Assembly (NCBI GenBank): GCA_964058805.1
Contig: CAXKVV010001544.1
Span: 1 to 58,134 of the forward strand
Direction: 5' to 3'
Length of the DNA stretch: 58,134 bases
From: Schoenoplectus triqueter
Lineage: Eukaryota > Streptophyta > Magnoliopsida > Poales > Cyperaceae
The notes below the pieces were generated by a model. The model did not search any database, was not told the DNA's origin, and was given only the letters and a program-made list of their open reading frames with translations. Below, one piece after another: positions 22,901-35,987 of this stretch. A program made the position numbers and the translations under genes. Position 1 is the first letter of the stretch. Every line of letters begins with the position of its first letter.

Positions 22901-23993
22901 TCGTAGAATATTCATATCGAAGTGTTAATTAGATAATCTTCCAATAGGTATAATTAGGAGTTATTATATTAATTTTCATGAAATCATGGGACGTTATGAG
23001 GCAATTAATTTTAAAAATCTTAAATAACTTGTTTAAACAGCAATTTTTAATGTATCTTACTGATGTCTTATGAAGAATTAGCGTCCTATGATATTCATAT
23101 CGAAGTGTTAATTTGACAATCCTATAATAGACATGATCTGGAGTAATTATATTAATTCGCTCGAAATTATGTGTTGTTTTGATGTTAAAGTTTTTGAAAA
23201 TCTTAAATAACTTGTTTAAAAAACAGTTTCTAATGCATCTTACTTATATTTTGTGTATAATTAGTGTCATAGAATATTCATATCTAAGTTTTAATTGGGC
23301 AATCATATAATAGTCATAATTAGGAGTAATTATATTATTTTCACGAAATTATAGGTCGTTATGAGGCAATGAATGTTAAAAATCTTAAACAACTTGTTTA
23401 AACAGCAATTTCTAATGTATCTTACTTATGTCTTATGAAAAATTAGTATCCTATGATATTCATATCGAAGTGTTAATTTGACAATTCTATAATAAACAAG
23501 GTCAGGAGTAATTATATTAATTCGCTCGAAATTATGTATAGTTCTGATGCAGAAAATGTTGAAAATCTTAAACAACTTGTTTAAACAACAGTTTCTAATG
23601 CATCTTACTTATATTTTGTGTATTATTAGCGTCATAGTATATTCATATCTAACTTTTAACTAGACAATCATATAATAAGTATAATTAGGAGTAGTTATAT
23701 TAATTTTCATGAAATTGTATGTAGTTATGCGGCCAGCAATTTTTAAAAACTCAAACAACTTGTTTAAACAACTGTCTTTAATGCATCTTATTTATGTCTT
23801 GTGCAAAATTTGTGCCGTACAATGTTCATGACGAATCGTTAATTGGATAATCTTCTAATAGGTATAATTAGGAGTAATTATATTAATTTTGAAGAAATTA
23901 TGTGTAGTTATGGGTCAAAAAAATGTTAAAAATCTTAAACAACTTGTTTAAACAGCAGTTTCTAATTATCTTACTTATATTTTCTGAAAAAAT
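19996..23993 (+). repeat. HOR copy 6 (3,998 bp, first copy of second haplogroup)
   Basis: Complete unit. Three linked changes appear together here and persist to copy 14: A at offset 220 (TTGGATAAT), six A rather than seven in M5, and G at offset 1042 (AAACGACTTG in M6). The lost A accounts for the shift in period from 3,999 to 3,998. Private changes at 20747 (G to A) and 20944 (C to T). Confidence 0.95.
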
Positions 23994-26900
23994 AGTGTCG
24001 TACGATATTCATATCGAAGTGTTATCCGGACAATTATATAATAGGCATAATTAGGAGTAATTATATTAATTTTCATGAAATTATGTGTTTTTATGCGGCC
24101 AAAAATTTTGAAAAACACAAACATCTTGTTTAAACAGCTGTTCTTAATGCATCCTACTTATGTCTTGTGCAAAATTAGCGTCGTAGAATGTTCATATCGA
24201 AGTGTTAGTTGGATAATATTTTAATAGACATAATTAGGAGTAATTATATTAATTTTTACGAAATTATGTATAGTTATGAGGCCAAAAATGTTGAAAAACT
24301 AAACTTTTCTAAATAGCAGTTTCTAATGCATCTTACTTACGTTTTGATGAAAAATAGCGCCCTAAAATATTCATTTTGAAGTGTTAATTGGATAATCTTA
24401 TAATAGGCATAATTAGGAGTAATTATATTAATTTGCACCAAATTCCGTGTAGTTATGGGACCAAAAATTTTCATAAAGCCAAACAATATGTTTAAACAGC
24501 AGTTTTTAACTCATCTTACTTATGTTTTATGCAATATTAGCGTTATAGAATACTCATATCGAAGTTTTAATTGGGCAATTTTATAATAGGCATAATTAGG
24601 AGTAATTGTGTTAATTTGCACAAAATTATATGTGGTTATGCGGCCAAAAAAAATTGAAAAACTCAAACAACTTGTTTAAACAGCAGCTTTTAATGCATCT
24701 TACTTATGTTTTATGCAAAATTAGCGTCATGGAATATTCATATCGAAGTTTTAATAGGAAAATATTATAATAAGCATAATCAGGAGTAATTGTATTAATT
24801 TGCACGAAATTATATGTGGTTATGCGGCCAAAAAATTGAAAAACTCAAACAACTTGTTTAAACAGCAGGTTTTAATGCATCTTACTTATGTTTTATGCAT
24901 AATTAGCGTCATGGAATATTCATATCGAAGTTTTAATGGGACAATATTATAATAAGCAAAATCAGGAGTAATTGTATTAATTTGCACGAAATTATATGTG
25001 GTTATGCGGCCAAAAAAATTGAAAAACTCAAACGACTTGTTTAAACAGCAGATGCATCTTACTTATGTTTTATGCAAAATTAGCGTCATGGAATATTCAT
25101 ATCAAAATTTTAATAGGACAATATTATAATAAGCATAATCAGGAGTCTTATTTTAATTTATATGAATTTATCTGCCGTTACGCGGCCAAAAAATATAGAA
25201 AGATCAAACAACTTGCTTAAAAAACAGTTTTTAATGCATCTTACTTATGTTTTGTGAAACAATTAGTGTTGTAAAATATTCATATCGAAGTTTTAACTGG
25301 AAAATCATATAATATCCATATTTAGGAGTAGTTATGTTAATTAATTTATAAGAAATTATGTGTAGTTATGCAGCCAAAAATTTTAAAAATCTCAAATAAC
25401 TTGTTTAAATAGCTGTTTTTAATGCATCTTACTTATGTTTTGTGCAAAAATTAAGTCATAGGATATACATATCGATGTTTTAATTAGAAGATCTTATAAT
25501 AGGCATCCTTAGGAGTAATTATATTAATTTATAAGAAATTATATATAATTATAAGGCCAAAAATTTTAAAAAACTCAAACAACTTGTTTAAACAGCTATT
25601 TTTGAAGCCTCCTACTTATGTTTTGTGCTTAATTAGTGTTGTAGAATGTTCATATTGAAGTATTAATTAGATTAACTTTTAATAGGCATAATTAGGAGTG
25701 ATTATATTAATTTTCACTAAATTATGTGTATTTATGGGGGCCAAAAATGTTGATATATACCCAAATAACTTTTTTAAATAGCTGTTTCTAATACATCTTA
25801 CTTATGTTTTGGCAGGAAATAGTGTCGTAGAATGTTTATATCGAAGTGTTAATTGAACAATCTTATAATAGTCTTAATTAGGAGTAATTATATTAATTTT
25901 TCATGAAATTATGTGTATTTATGGGGCCAAAAAATTTTAAAAATTCAAACAACTTGTTAAAACAGCAGTTTTTAATGCATCTTACTTATCTTTTTGTGCC
26001 AAATTAGCGAAATAGAATATTGATATCGATGTTTTAATTAGATAATCTTATAATATGCATAACTAGGAGTAATTATATTAATTTTCACGAAATTAAACGT
26101 AGTTATGCGGCAAAAAAAATGGAAAAACTCAATCAACTATTTTAAACTGCAGTTTTTTAATGCATCTTACTTATATTTTGTGCAAACTTAGTGTCGTAGT
26201 ATATTCATATCGAAGTATTAATTGGATAATCCTCTAATAGGAACAATTAGGAGTAATTAAATTAATTTTCAAGAAATTCTATGTAGTTATGGGATAATAA
26301 ATATTGAAAATCTTAAACAACTTGTTTAAACAGCAGTTTCAAATATATCTAATTTATGTTTTATGAAAAATAACCGTTATAGGATATTCATGTTGGAGTT
26401 TAAATTGGACAATCATATAATAGGCATAATGAGGAGTAATTATATTAATTTACGCGAAATTATATGTAGTAATGCAGCCTAAATTTTTCAAAAACTCACA
26501 CAACTTGTTTAAACAGCTGTTTTTAACGCATATTACTTATTCGTATCTAAGTTTTAATTGGACGATCATATAATAGTCATAATTAGGAGTAATTATATTA
26601 ATTTTTATGAAATTATGGGTCGTTATGAGGTAAGGAATGTTAAAAATCTTAAACAACTTGTTTAAACAGCAATTTCTAGTGTATCTTACTTATGTCTTAT
26701 GAAAAATTAGTATCCTATGATATTCATATCGAAGTGTTAATTTGACAATTCTATAATAGACAAGGTCAGGAGTAATTATATTAATTCGCTCGAAATTATT
26801 TGTAGTTTTGATGTAAAAAATTTTGAAAATCTTAAATAATCTGTTTTTAAAAGAACAGTTTCTGATGCATCTTAATTATATTTTGTACAAAATTCATGTC

Positions 26901-27991
26901 GTAGAATATTCATATCGAAGTGTTAATTAGATAATCTTCCAATAGGTATAATTAGGAGTTATTATATTAATTTTCATGAAATCATGGGACGTTATGAGGC
27001 AATTAATTTTAAAAATCTTAAATAACTTGTTTAAACAGCAATTTTTAATGTATCTTACTGATGTCTTATGAAGAATTAGCGTCCTATGATATTCATATCG
27101 AAGTGTTAATTTGACAATCCTATAATAGACATGATCTGGAGTAATTATATTAATTCGCTCGAAATTATGTGTTGTTTTGATGTTAAAGTTTTTGAAAATC
27201 TTAAATAACTTGTTTAAAAAACAGTTTCTAATGCATCTTACTTATATTTTGTGTATAATTAGTGTCATAGAATATTCATATCTAAGTTTTAATTGGGCAA
27301 TCATATAATAGTCATAATTAGGAGTAATTATATTATTTTCACGAAATTATAGGTCGTTATGAGGCAATGAATGTTAAAAATCTTAAACAACTTGTTTAAA
27401 CAGCAATTTCTAATGTATCTTACTTATGTCTTATGAAAAATTAGTATCCTATGATATTCATATCGAAGTGTTAATTTGACAATTCTATAATAAACAAGGT
27501 CAGGAGTAATTATATTAATTCGCTCGAAATTATGTATAGTTCTGATGCAGAAAATGTTGAAAATCTTAAACAACTTGTTTAAACAACAGTTTCTAATGCA
27601 TCTTACTTATATTTTGTGTATTATTAGCGTCATAGTATATTCATATCTAACTTTTAACTAGACAATCATATAATAAGTATAATTAGGAGTAGTTATATTA
27701 ATTTTCATGAAATTGTATGTAGTTATGCGGCCAGCAATTTTTAAAAACTCAAACAACTTGTTTAAACAACTGTCTTTAATGCATCTTATTTATGTCTTGT
27801 GCAAAATTTGTGCCGTACAATGTTCATGACGAATCGTTAATTGGATAATCTTCTAATAGGTATAATTAGGAGTAATTATATTAATTTTGAAGAAATTATG
27901 TGTAGTTATGGGTCAAAAAAATGTTAAAAATCTTAAACAACTTGTTTAAACAGCAGTTTCTAATTATCTTACTTATATTTTCTGAAAAAAT
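23994..27991 (+). repeat. HOR copy 7 (3,998 bp)
   Basis: Complete unit of the second haplogroup, with A at offset 31, A at 1651, A at 2124 and the C/A state at 2991/3013. Its three private changes seen by eye are all T to A (24959, 25454, 26272), unlike the transitions that dominate elsewhere. They could be true variants or consensus errors. Confidence 0.95.
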
Positions 27992-30900
27992 AGTGTCGTA
28001 CGATATTCATATCGAAGTGTTGTCCGGACAATTATATAATAGGCATAATTAGGAGTAATTATATTAATTTTCATGAAATTATGTGTTTTTATGCGGCCAA
28101 AAATTTTGAAAAACACAAACATCTTGTTTAAACAGCTGTTCTTAATGCATCCTACTTATGTCTTGTGCAAAATTAGCGTCGTAGAATGTTCATATCGAAG
28201 TGTTAGTTGGATAATATTTTAATAGACATAATTAGGAGTAATTATATTAATTTTTACGAAATTATGTATAGTTATGAGGCCAAAAATGTTGAAAAACTAA
28301 ACTTTTCTAAATAGCAGTTTCTAATGCATCTTACTTACGTTTTGATGAAAAATAGCGCCCTAAAATATTCATTTTGAAGTGTTAATTGGATAATCTTATA
28401 ATAGGCATAATTAGGAGTAATTATATTAATTTGCACCAAATTCCGTGTAGTTATGGGACCAAAAATTTTCATAAAGCCAAACAATATGTTTAAACAGCAG
28501 TTTTTAACTCATCTTACTTATGTTTTATGCAATATTAGCGTTATAGAATACTCATATCGAAGTTTTAATTGGGCAATTTTATAATAGGCATAATTAGGAG
28601 TAATTGTGTTAATTTGCACAAAATTATATGTGGTTATGCGGCCAAAAAAAATTGAAAAACTCAAACAACTTGTTTAAACAGCAGCTTTTAATGCATCTTA
28701 CTTATGTTTTATGCAAAATTAGCGTCATGGAATATTCATATCGAAGTTTTAATAGGAAAATATTATAATAAGCATAATCAGGAGTAATTGTATTAATTTG
28801 CACGAAATTATATGTGGTTATGCGGCCAAAAAATTGAAAAACTCAAACAACTTGTTTAAACAGCAGGTTTTAATGCATCTTACTTATGTTTTATGCATAA
28901 TTAGCGTCATGGAATATTCATATCGAAGTTTTAATGGGACAATATTATAATAAGCATAATCAGGAGTAATTGTATTAATTTGCACGAAATTATATGTGGT
29001 TATGCGGCCAAAAAAATTGAAAAACTCAAACGACTTGTTTAAACAGCAGATGCATCTTACTTATGTTTTATGCAAAATTAGCGTCATGGAATATTCATAT
29101 CAAAATTTTAATAGGACAATATTATAATAAGCATAATCAGGAGTCTTATTTTAATTTATATGAATTTATCTGCCGTTACGCGGCCAAAAAATATAGAAAG
29201 ATCAAACAACTTGCTTAAAAAACAGTTTTTAATGCATCTTACTTATGTTTTGTGAAACAATTAGTGTTGTAAAATATTCATATCGAAGTTTTAACTGGAA
29301 AATCATATAATATCCATATTTAGGAGTAGTTATGTTAATTAATTTATAAGAAATTATGTGTAGTTATGCAGCCAAAAATTTTAAAAATCTCAAATAACTT
29401 GTTTAAATAGCTGTTTTTAATGCATCTTACTTATGTTTTGTGCAAAAATTATGTCATAGGATATACATATCGATGTTTTAATTAGAAGATCTTATAATAG
29501 GCATCCTTAGGAGTAATTATATTAATTTATAAGAAATTATATATAATTATAAGGCCAAAAATTTTAAAAAACTCAAACAACTTGTTTAAACAGTTATTTT
29601 TGAAGCCTCCTACTTATGTTTTGTGCTTAATTAGTGTTGTGGAATGTTCATATTGAAGTATTAATTAGATTAACTTTTAATAGGCATAATTAGGAGTGAT
29701 TATATTAATTTTCACTAAATTATGTGTATTTATTGCGGCCAAAAATGTTGATATATACCCAAATAACTTTTTTAAATAGCTGTTTCTAATACATCTTACT
29801 TATGTTTTGGCAGGAAATAGTGTCGTAGAATGTTTATATCGAAGTGTTAATTGAACAATCTTATAATAGTCTTAATTAGGAGTAATTATATTAATTTTTC
29901 ATGAAATTATGTGTATTTATGGGGCCAAAAAATTTTAAAAATTCAAACAACTTGTTAAAACAGCAGTTTTTAATGCATCTTACTTATCTTTTTGTGCCAA
30001 ATTAGCGAAATAGAATATTGATATCGATGTTTTAATTAGATAATCTTATAATATGCATAACTAGGAGTAATTATATTAATTTTCACGAAATTAAACGTAG
30101 TTATGCGGCAAAACAAATGGAAAAACTCAATCAACTATTTTAAACTGCAGTTTTTTAATGCATCTTACTTATATTTTGTGCAAACTTAGTGTCGTAGTAT
30201 ATTCATATCGAAGTATTAATTGGATAATCCTCTAATAGGAACAATTAGGAGTAATTAAATTAATTTTCATGAAATTCTATGTAGTTATGGGATAATAAAT
30301 ATTGAAAATCTTAAACAACTTGTTTAAACAGCAGTTTCAAATATATCTAATTTATGTTTTATGAAAAATAACCGTTATAGGATATTCATGTTGGAGTTTA
30401 AATTGGACAATCATATAATAGGCATAATGAGGAGTAATTATATTAATTTACGCGAAATTATATGTAGTAATGCAGCCTAAATTTTTCAAAAACTCACACA
30501 ACTTGTTTAAACAGCTGTTTTTAACGCATATTACTTATTCGTATCTAAGTTTTAATTGGACGATCATATAATAGTCATAATTAGGAGTAATTATATTAAT
30601 TTTTATGAAATTATGGGTCGTTATGAGGTAAGGAATGTTAAAAATCTTAAACAACTTGTTTAAACAGCAATTTCTAGTGTATCTTACTTATGTCTTATGA
30701 AAAATTAGTATCCTATGATATTCATATCGAAGTGTTAATTTGACAATTCTATAATAGACAAGGTCAGGAGTAATTATATTAATTCGCTCGAAATTATTTG
30801 TAGTTTTGATGTAAAAAATTTTGAAAATCTTAAATAATCTGTTTTTAAAAGAACAGTTTCTGATGCATCTTAATTATATTTTGTACAAAATTCATGTCGT

Positions 30901-31989
30901 AGAATATTCATATCGAAGTGTTAATTAGATAATCTTCCAATAGGTATAATTAGGAGTTATTATATTAATTTTCATGAAATCATGGGACGTTATGAGGCAA
31001 TTAATTTTAAAAATCTTAAATAACTTGTTTAAACAGCAATTTTTAATGTATCTTACTGATGTCTTATGAAGAATTAGCGTCCTATGATATTCATATCGAA
31101 GTGTTAATTTGACAATCCTATAATAGACATGATCTGGAGTAATTATATTAATTCGCTCGAAATTATGTGTTGTTTTGATGTTAAAGTTTTTGAAAATCTT
31201 AAATAACTTGTTTAAAAAACAGTTTCTAATGCATCTTACTTATATTTTGTGTATAATTAGTGTCATAGAATATTCATATCTAAGTTTTAATTGGGCAATC
31301 ATATAATAGTCATAATTAGGAGTAATTATATTATTTTCACGAAATTATAGGTCGTTATGAGGCAATGAATGTTAAAAATCTTAAACAACTTGTTTAAACA
31401 GCAATTTCTAATGTATCTTACTTATGTCTTATGAAAAATTAGTATCCTATGATATTCATATCGAAGTGTTAATTTGACAATTCTATAATAAACAAGGTCA
31501 GGAGTAATTATATTAATTCGCTCGAAATTATGTATAGTTCTGATGCAGAAAATGTTGAAAATCTTAAACAACTTGTTTAAACAACAGTTTCTAATGCATC
31601 TTACTTATATTTTGTGTATTATTAGCGTCATAGTATATTCATATCTAACTTTTAACTAGACAATCATATAATAAGTATAATTAGGAGTAGTTATATTAAT
31701 TTTCATGAAATTGTATGTAGTTATGCGGCCAGCAATTTTTAAAAACTCAAACAACTTGTTTAAACAACTGTCTTTAATGCATCTTATTTATGTCTTGTGC
31801 AAAATTTGTGCCGTACAATGTTCATGACGAATCGTTAATTGGATAATCTTCTAATAGGTATAATTAGGAGTAATTATATTAATTTTGAAGAAATTATGTG
31901 TAGTTATGGGTCAAAAAAATGTTAAAAATCTTAAACAACTTGTTTAAACAGCAGTTTCTAATTATCTTACTTATATTTTCTGAAAAAAT
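27992..31989 (+). repeat. HOR copy 8 (3,998 bp, twin of copy 9)
   Basis: Complete unit. It shares with copy 9 alone the two linked substitutions TATTGCGGCC in M10 (offsets 1744 and 1746, otherwise TATGGGGGCC). Both also have T at offset 1604 (CAGTTATT), G at 1651, C at 2124 and G at offset 31. Copies 8 and 9 look almost identical, the signature of a recent duplication of one whole HOR. Confidence 0.95.
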
Positions 31990-34900
31990 AGTGTCGTACG
32001 ATATTCATATCGAAGTGTTGTCCGGACAATTATATAATAGGCATAATTAGGAGTAATTATATTAATTTTCATGAAATTATGTGTTTTTATGCGGCCAAAA
32101 ATTTTGAAAAACACAAACATCTTGTTTAAACAGCTGTTCTTAATGCATCCTACTTATGTCTTGTGCAAAATTAGCGTCGTAGAATGTTCATATCGAAGTG
32201 TTAGTTGGATAATATTTTAATAGACATAATTAGGAGTAATTATATTAATTTTTACGAAATTATGTATAGTTATGAGGCCAAAAATGTTGAAAAACTAAAC
32301 TTTTCTAAATAGCAGTTTCTAATGCATCTTACTTACGTTTTGATGAAAAATAGCGCCCTAAAATATTCATTTTGAAGTGTTAATTGGATAATCTTATAAT
32401 AGGCATAATTAGGAGTAATTATATTAATTTGCACCAAATTCCGTGTAGTTATGGGACCAAAAATTTTCATAAAGCCAAACAATATGTTTAAACAGCAGTT
32501 TTTAACTCATCTTACTTATGTTTTATGCAATATTAGCGTTATAGAATACTCATATCGAAGTTTTAATTGGGCAATTTTATAATAGGCATAATTAGGAGTA
32601 ATTGTGTTAATTTGCACAAAATTATATGTGGTTATGCGGCCAAAAAAAATTGAAAAACTCAAACAACTTGTTTAAACAGCAGCTTTTAATGCATCTTACT
32701 TATGTTTTATGCAAAATTAGCGTCATGGAATATTCATATCGAAGTTTTAATAGGAAAATATTATAATAAGCATAATCAGGAGTAATTGTATTAATTTGCA
32801 CGAAATTATATGTGGTTATGCGGCCAAAAAATTGAAAAACTCAAACAACTTGTTTAAACAGCAGGTTTTAATGCATCTTACTTATGTTTTATGCATAATT
32901 AGCGTCATGGAATATTCATATCGAAGTTTTAATGGGACAATATTATAATAAGCATAATCAGGAGTAATTGTATTAATTTGCACGAAATTATATGTGGTTA
33001 TGCGGCCAAAAAAATTGAAAAACTCAAACGACTTGTTTAAACAGCAGATGCATCTTACTTATGTTTTATGCAAAATTAGCGTCATGGAATATTCATATCA
33101 AAATTTTAATAGGACAATATTATAATAAGCATAATCAGGAGTCTTATTTTAATTTATATGAATTTATCTGCCGTTACGCGGCCAAAAAATATAGAAAGAT
33201 CAAACAACTTGCTTAAAAAACAGTTTTTAATGCATCTTACTTATGTTTTGTGAAACAATTAGTGTTGTAAAATATTCATATCGAAGTTTTAACTGGAAAA
33301 TCATATAATATCCATATTTAGGAGTAGTTATGTTAATTAATTTATAAGAAATTATGTGTAGTTATGCAGCCAAAAATTTTAAAAATCTCAAATAACTTGT
33401 TTAAATAGCTGTTTTTAATGCATCTTACTTATGTTTTGTGCAAAAATTATGTCATAGGATATACATATCGATGTTTTAATTAGAAGATCTTATAATAGGC
33501 ATCCTTAGGAGTAATTATATTAATTTATAAGAAATTATATATAATTATAAGGCCAAAAATTTTAAAAAACTCAAACAACTTGTTTAAACAGTTATTTTTG
33601 AAGCCTCCTACTTATGTTTTGTGCTTAATTAGTGTTGTGGAATGTTCATATTGAAGTATTAATTAGATTAACTTTTAATAGGCATAATTAGGAGTGATTA
33701 TATTAATTTTCACTAAATTATGTGTATTTATTGCGGCCAAAAATGTTGATATATACCCAAATAACTTTTTTAAATAGCTGTTTCTAATACATCTTACTTA
33801 TGTTTTGGCAGGAAATAGTGTCGTAGAATGTTTATATCGAAGTGTTAATTGAACAATCTTATAATAGTCTTAATTAGGAGTAATTATATTAATTTTTCAT
33901 GAAATTATGTGTATTTATGGGGCCAAAAAATTTTAAAAATTCAAACAACTTGTTAAAACAGCAGTTTTTAATGCATCTTACTTATCTTTTTGTGCCAAAT
34001 TAGCGAAATAGAATATTGATATCGATGTTTTAATTAGATAATCTTATAATATGCATAACTAGGAGTAATTATATTAATTTTCACGAAATTAAACGTAGTT
34101 ATGCGGCAAAACAAATGGAAAAACTCAATCAACTATTTTAAACTGCAGTTTTTTAATGCATCTTACTTATATTTTGTGCAAACTTAGTGTCGTAGTATAT
34201 TCATATCGAAGTATTAATTGGATAATCCTCTAATAGGAACAATTAGGAGTAATTAAATTAATTTTCATGAAATTCTATGTAGTTATGGGATAATAAATAT
34301 TGAAAATCTTAAACAACTTGTTTAAACAGCAGTTTCAAATATATCTAATTTATGTTTTATGAAAAATAACCGTTATAGGATATTCATGTTGGAGTTTAAA
34401 TTGGACAATCATATAATAGGCATAATGAGGAGTAATTATATTAATTTACGCGAAATTATATGTAGTAATGCAGCCTAAATTTTTCAAAAACTCACACAAC
34501 TTGTTTAAACAGCTGTTTTTAACGCATATTACTTATTCGTATCTAAGTTTTAATTGGACGATCATATAATAGTCATAATTAGGAGTAATTATATTAATTT
34601 TTATGAAATTATGGGTCGTTATGAGGTAAGGAATGTTAAAAATCTTAAACAACTTGTTTAAACAGCAATTTCTAGTGTATCTTACTTATGTCTTATGAAA
34701 AATTAGTATCCTATGATATTCATATCGAAGTGTTAATTTGACAATTCTATAATAGACAAGGTCAGGAGTAATTATATTAATTCGCTCGAAATTATTTGTA
34801 GTTTTGATGTAAAAAATTTTGAAAATCTTAAATAATCTGTTTTTAAAAGAACAGTTTCTGATGCATCTTAATTATATTTTGTACAAAATTCATGTCGTAG

Positions 34901-35987
34901 AATATTCATATCGAAGTGTTAATTAGATAATCTTCCAATAGGTATAATTAGGAGTTATTATATTAATTTTCATGAAATCATGGGACGTTATGAGGCAATT
35001 AATTTTAAAAATCTTAAATAACTTGTTTAAACAGCAATTTTTAATGTATCTTACTGATGTCTTATGAAGAATTAGCGTCCTATGATATTCATATCGAAGT
35101 GTTAATTTGACAATCCTATAATAGACATGATCTGGAGTAATTATATTAATTCGCTCGAAATTATGTGTTGTTTTGATGTTAAAGTTTTTGAAAATCTTAA
35201 ATAACTTGTTTAAAAAACAGTTTCTAATGCATCTTACTTATATTTTGTGTATAATTAGTGTCATAGAATATTCATATCTAAGTTTTAATTGGGCAATCAT
35301 ATAATAGTCATAATTAGGAGTAATTATATTATTTTCACGAAATTATAGGTCGTTATGAGGCAATGAATGTTAAAAATCTTAAACAACTTGTTTAAACAGC
35401 AATTTCTAATGTATCTTACTTATGTCTTATGAAAAATTAGTATCCTATGATATTCATATCGAAGTGTTAATTTGACAATTCTATAATAAACAAGGTCAGG
35501 AGTAATTATATTAATTCGCTCGAAATTATGTATAGTTCTGATGCAGAAAATGTTGAAAATCTTAAACAACTTGTTTAAACAACAGTTTCTAATGCATCTT
35601 ACTTATATTTTGTGTATTATTAGCGTCATAGTATATTCATATCTAACTTTTAACTAGACAATCATATAATAAGTATAATTAGGAGTAGTTATATTAATTT
35701 TCATGAAATTGTATGTAGTTATGCGGCCAGCAATTTTTAAAAACTCAAACAACTTGTTTAAACAACTGTCTTTAATGCATCTTATTTATGTCTTGTGCAA
35801 AATTTGTGCCGTACAATGTTCATGACGAATCGTTAATTGGATAATCTTCTAATAGGTATAATTAGGAGTAATTATATTAATTTTGAAGAAATTATGTGTA
35901 GTTATGGGTCAAAAAAATGTTAAAAATCTTAAACAACTTGTTTAAACAGCAGTTTCTAATTATCTTACTTATATTTTCTGAAAAAAT
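31990..35987 (+). repeat. HOR copy 9 (3,998 bp, twin of copy 8)
   Basis: Complete unit with the same diagnostic states as copy 8 at offsets 31, 220, 1042, 1604, 1651, 1744, 1746, 2124 and 2991. I noticed no private change by eye. With copy 8 it forms the most similar adjacent pair in the window. Confidence 0.95.
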
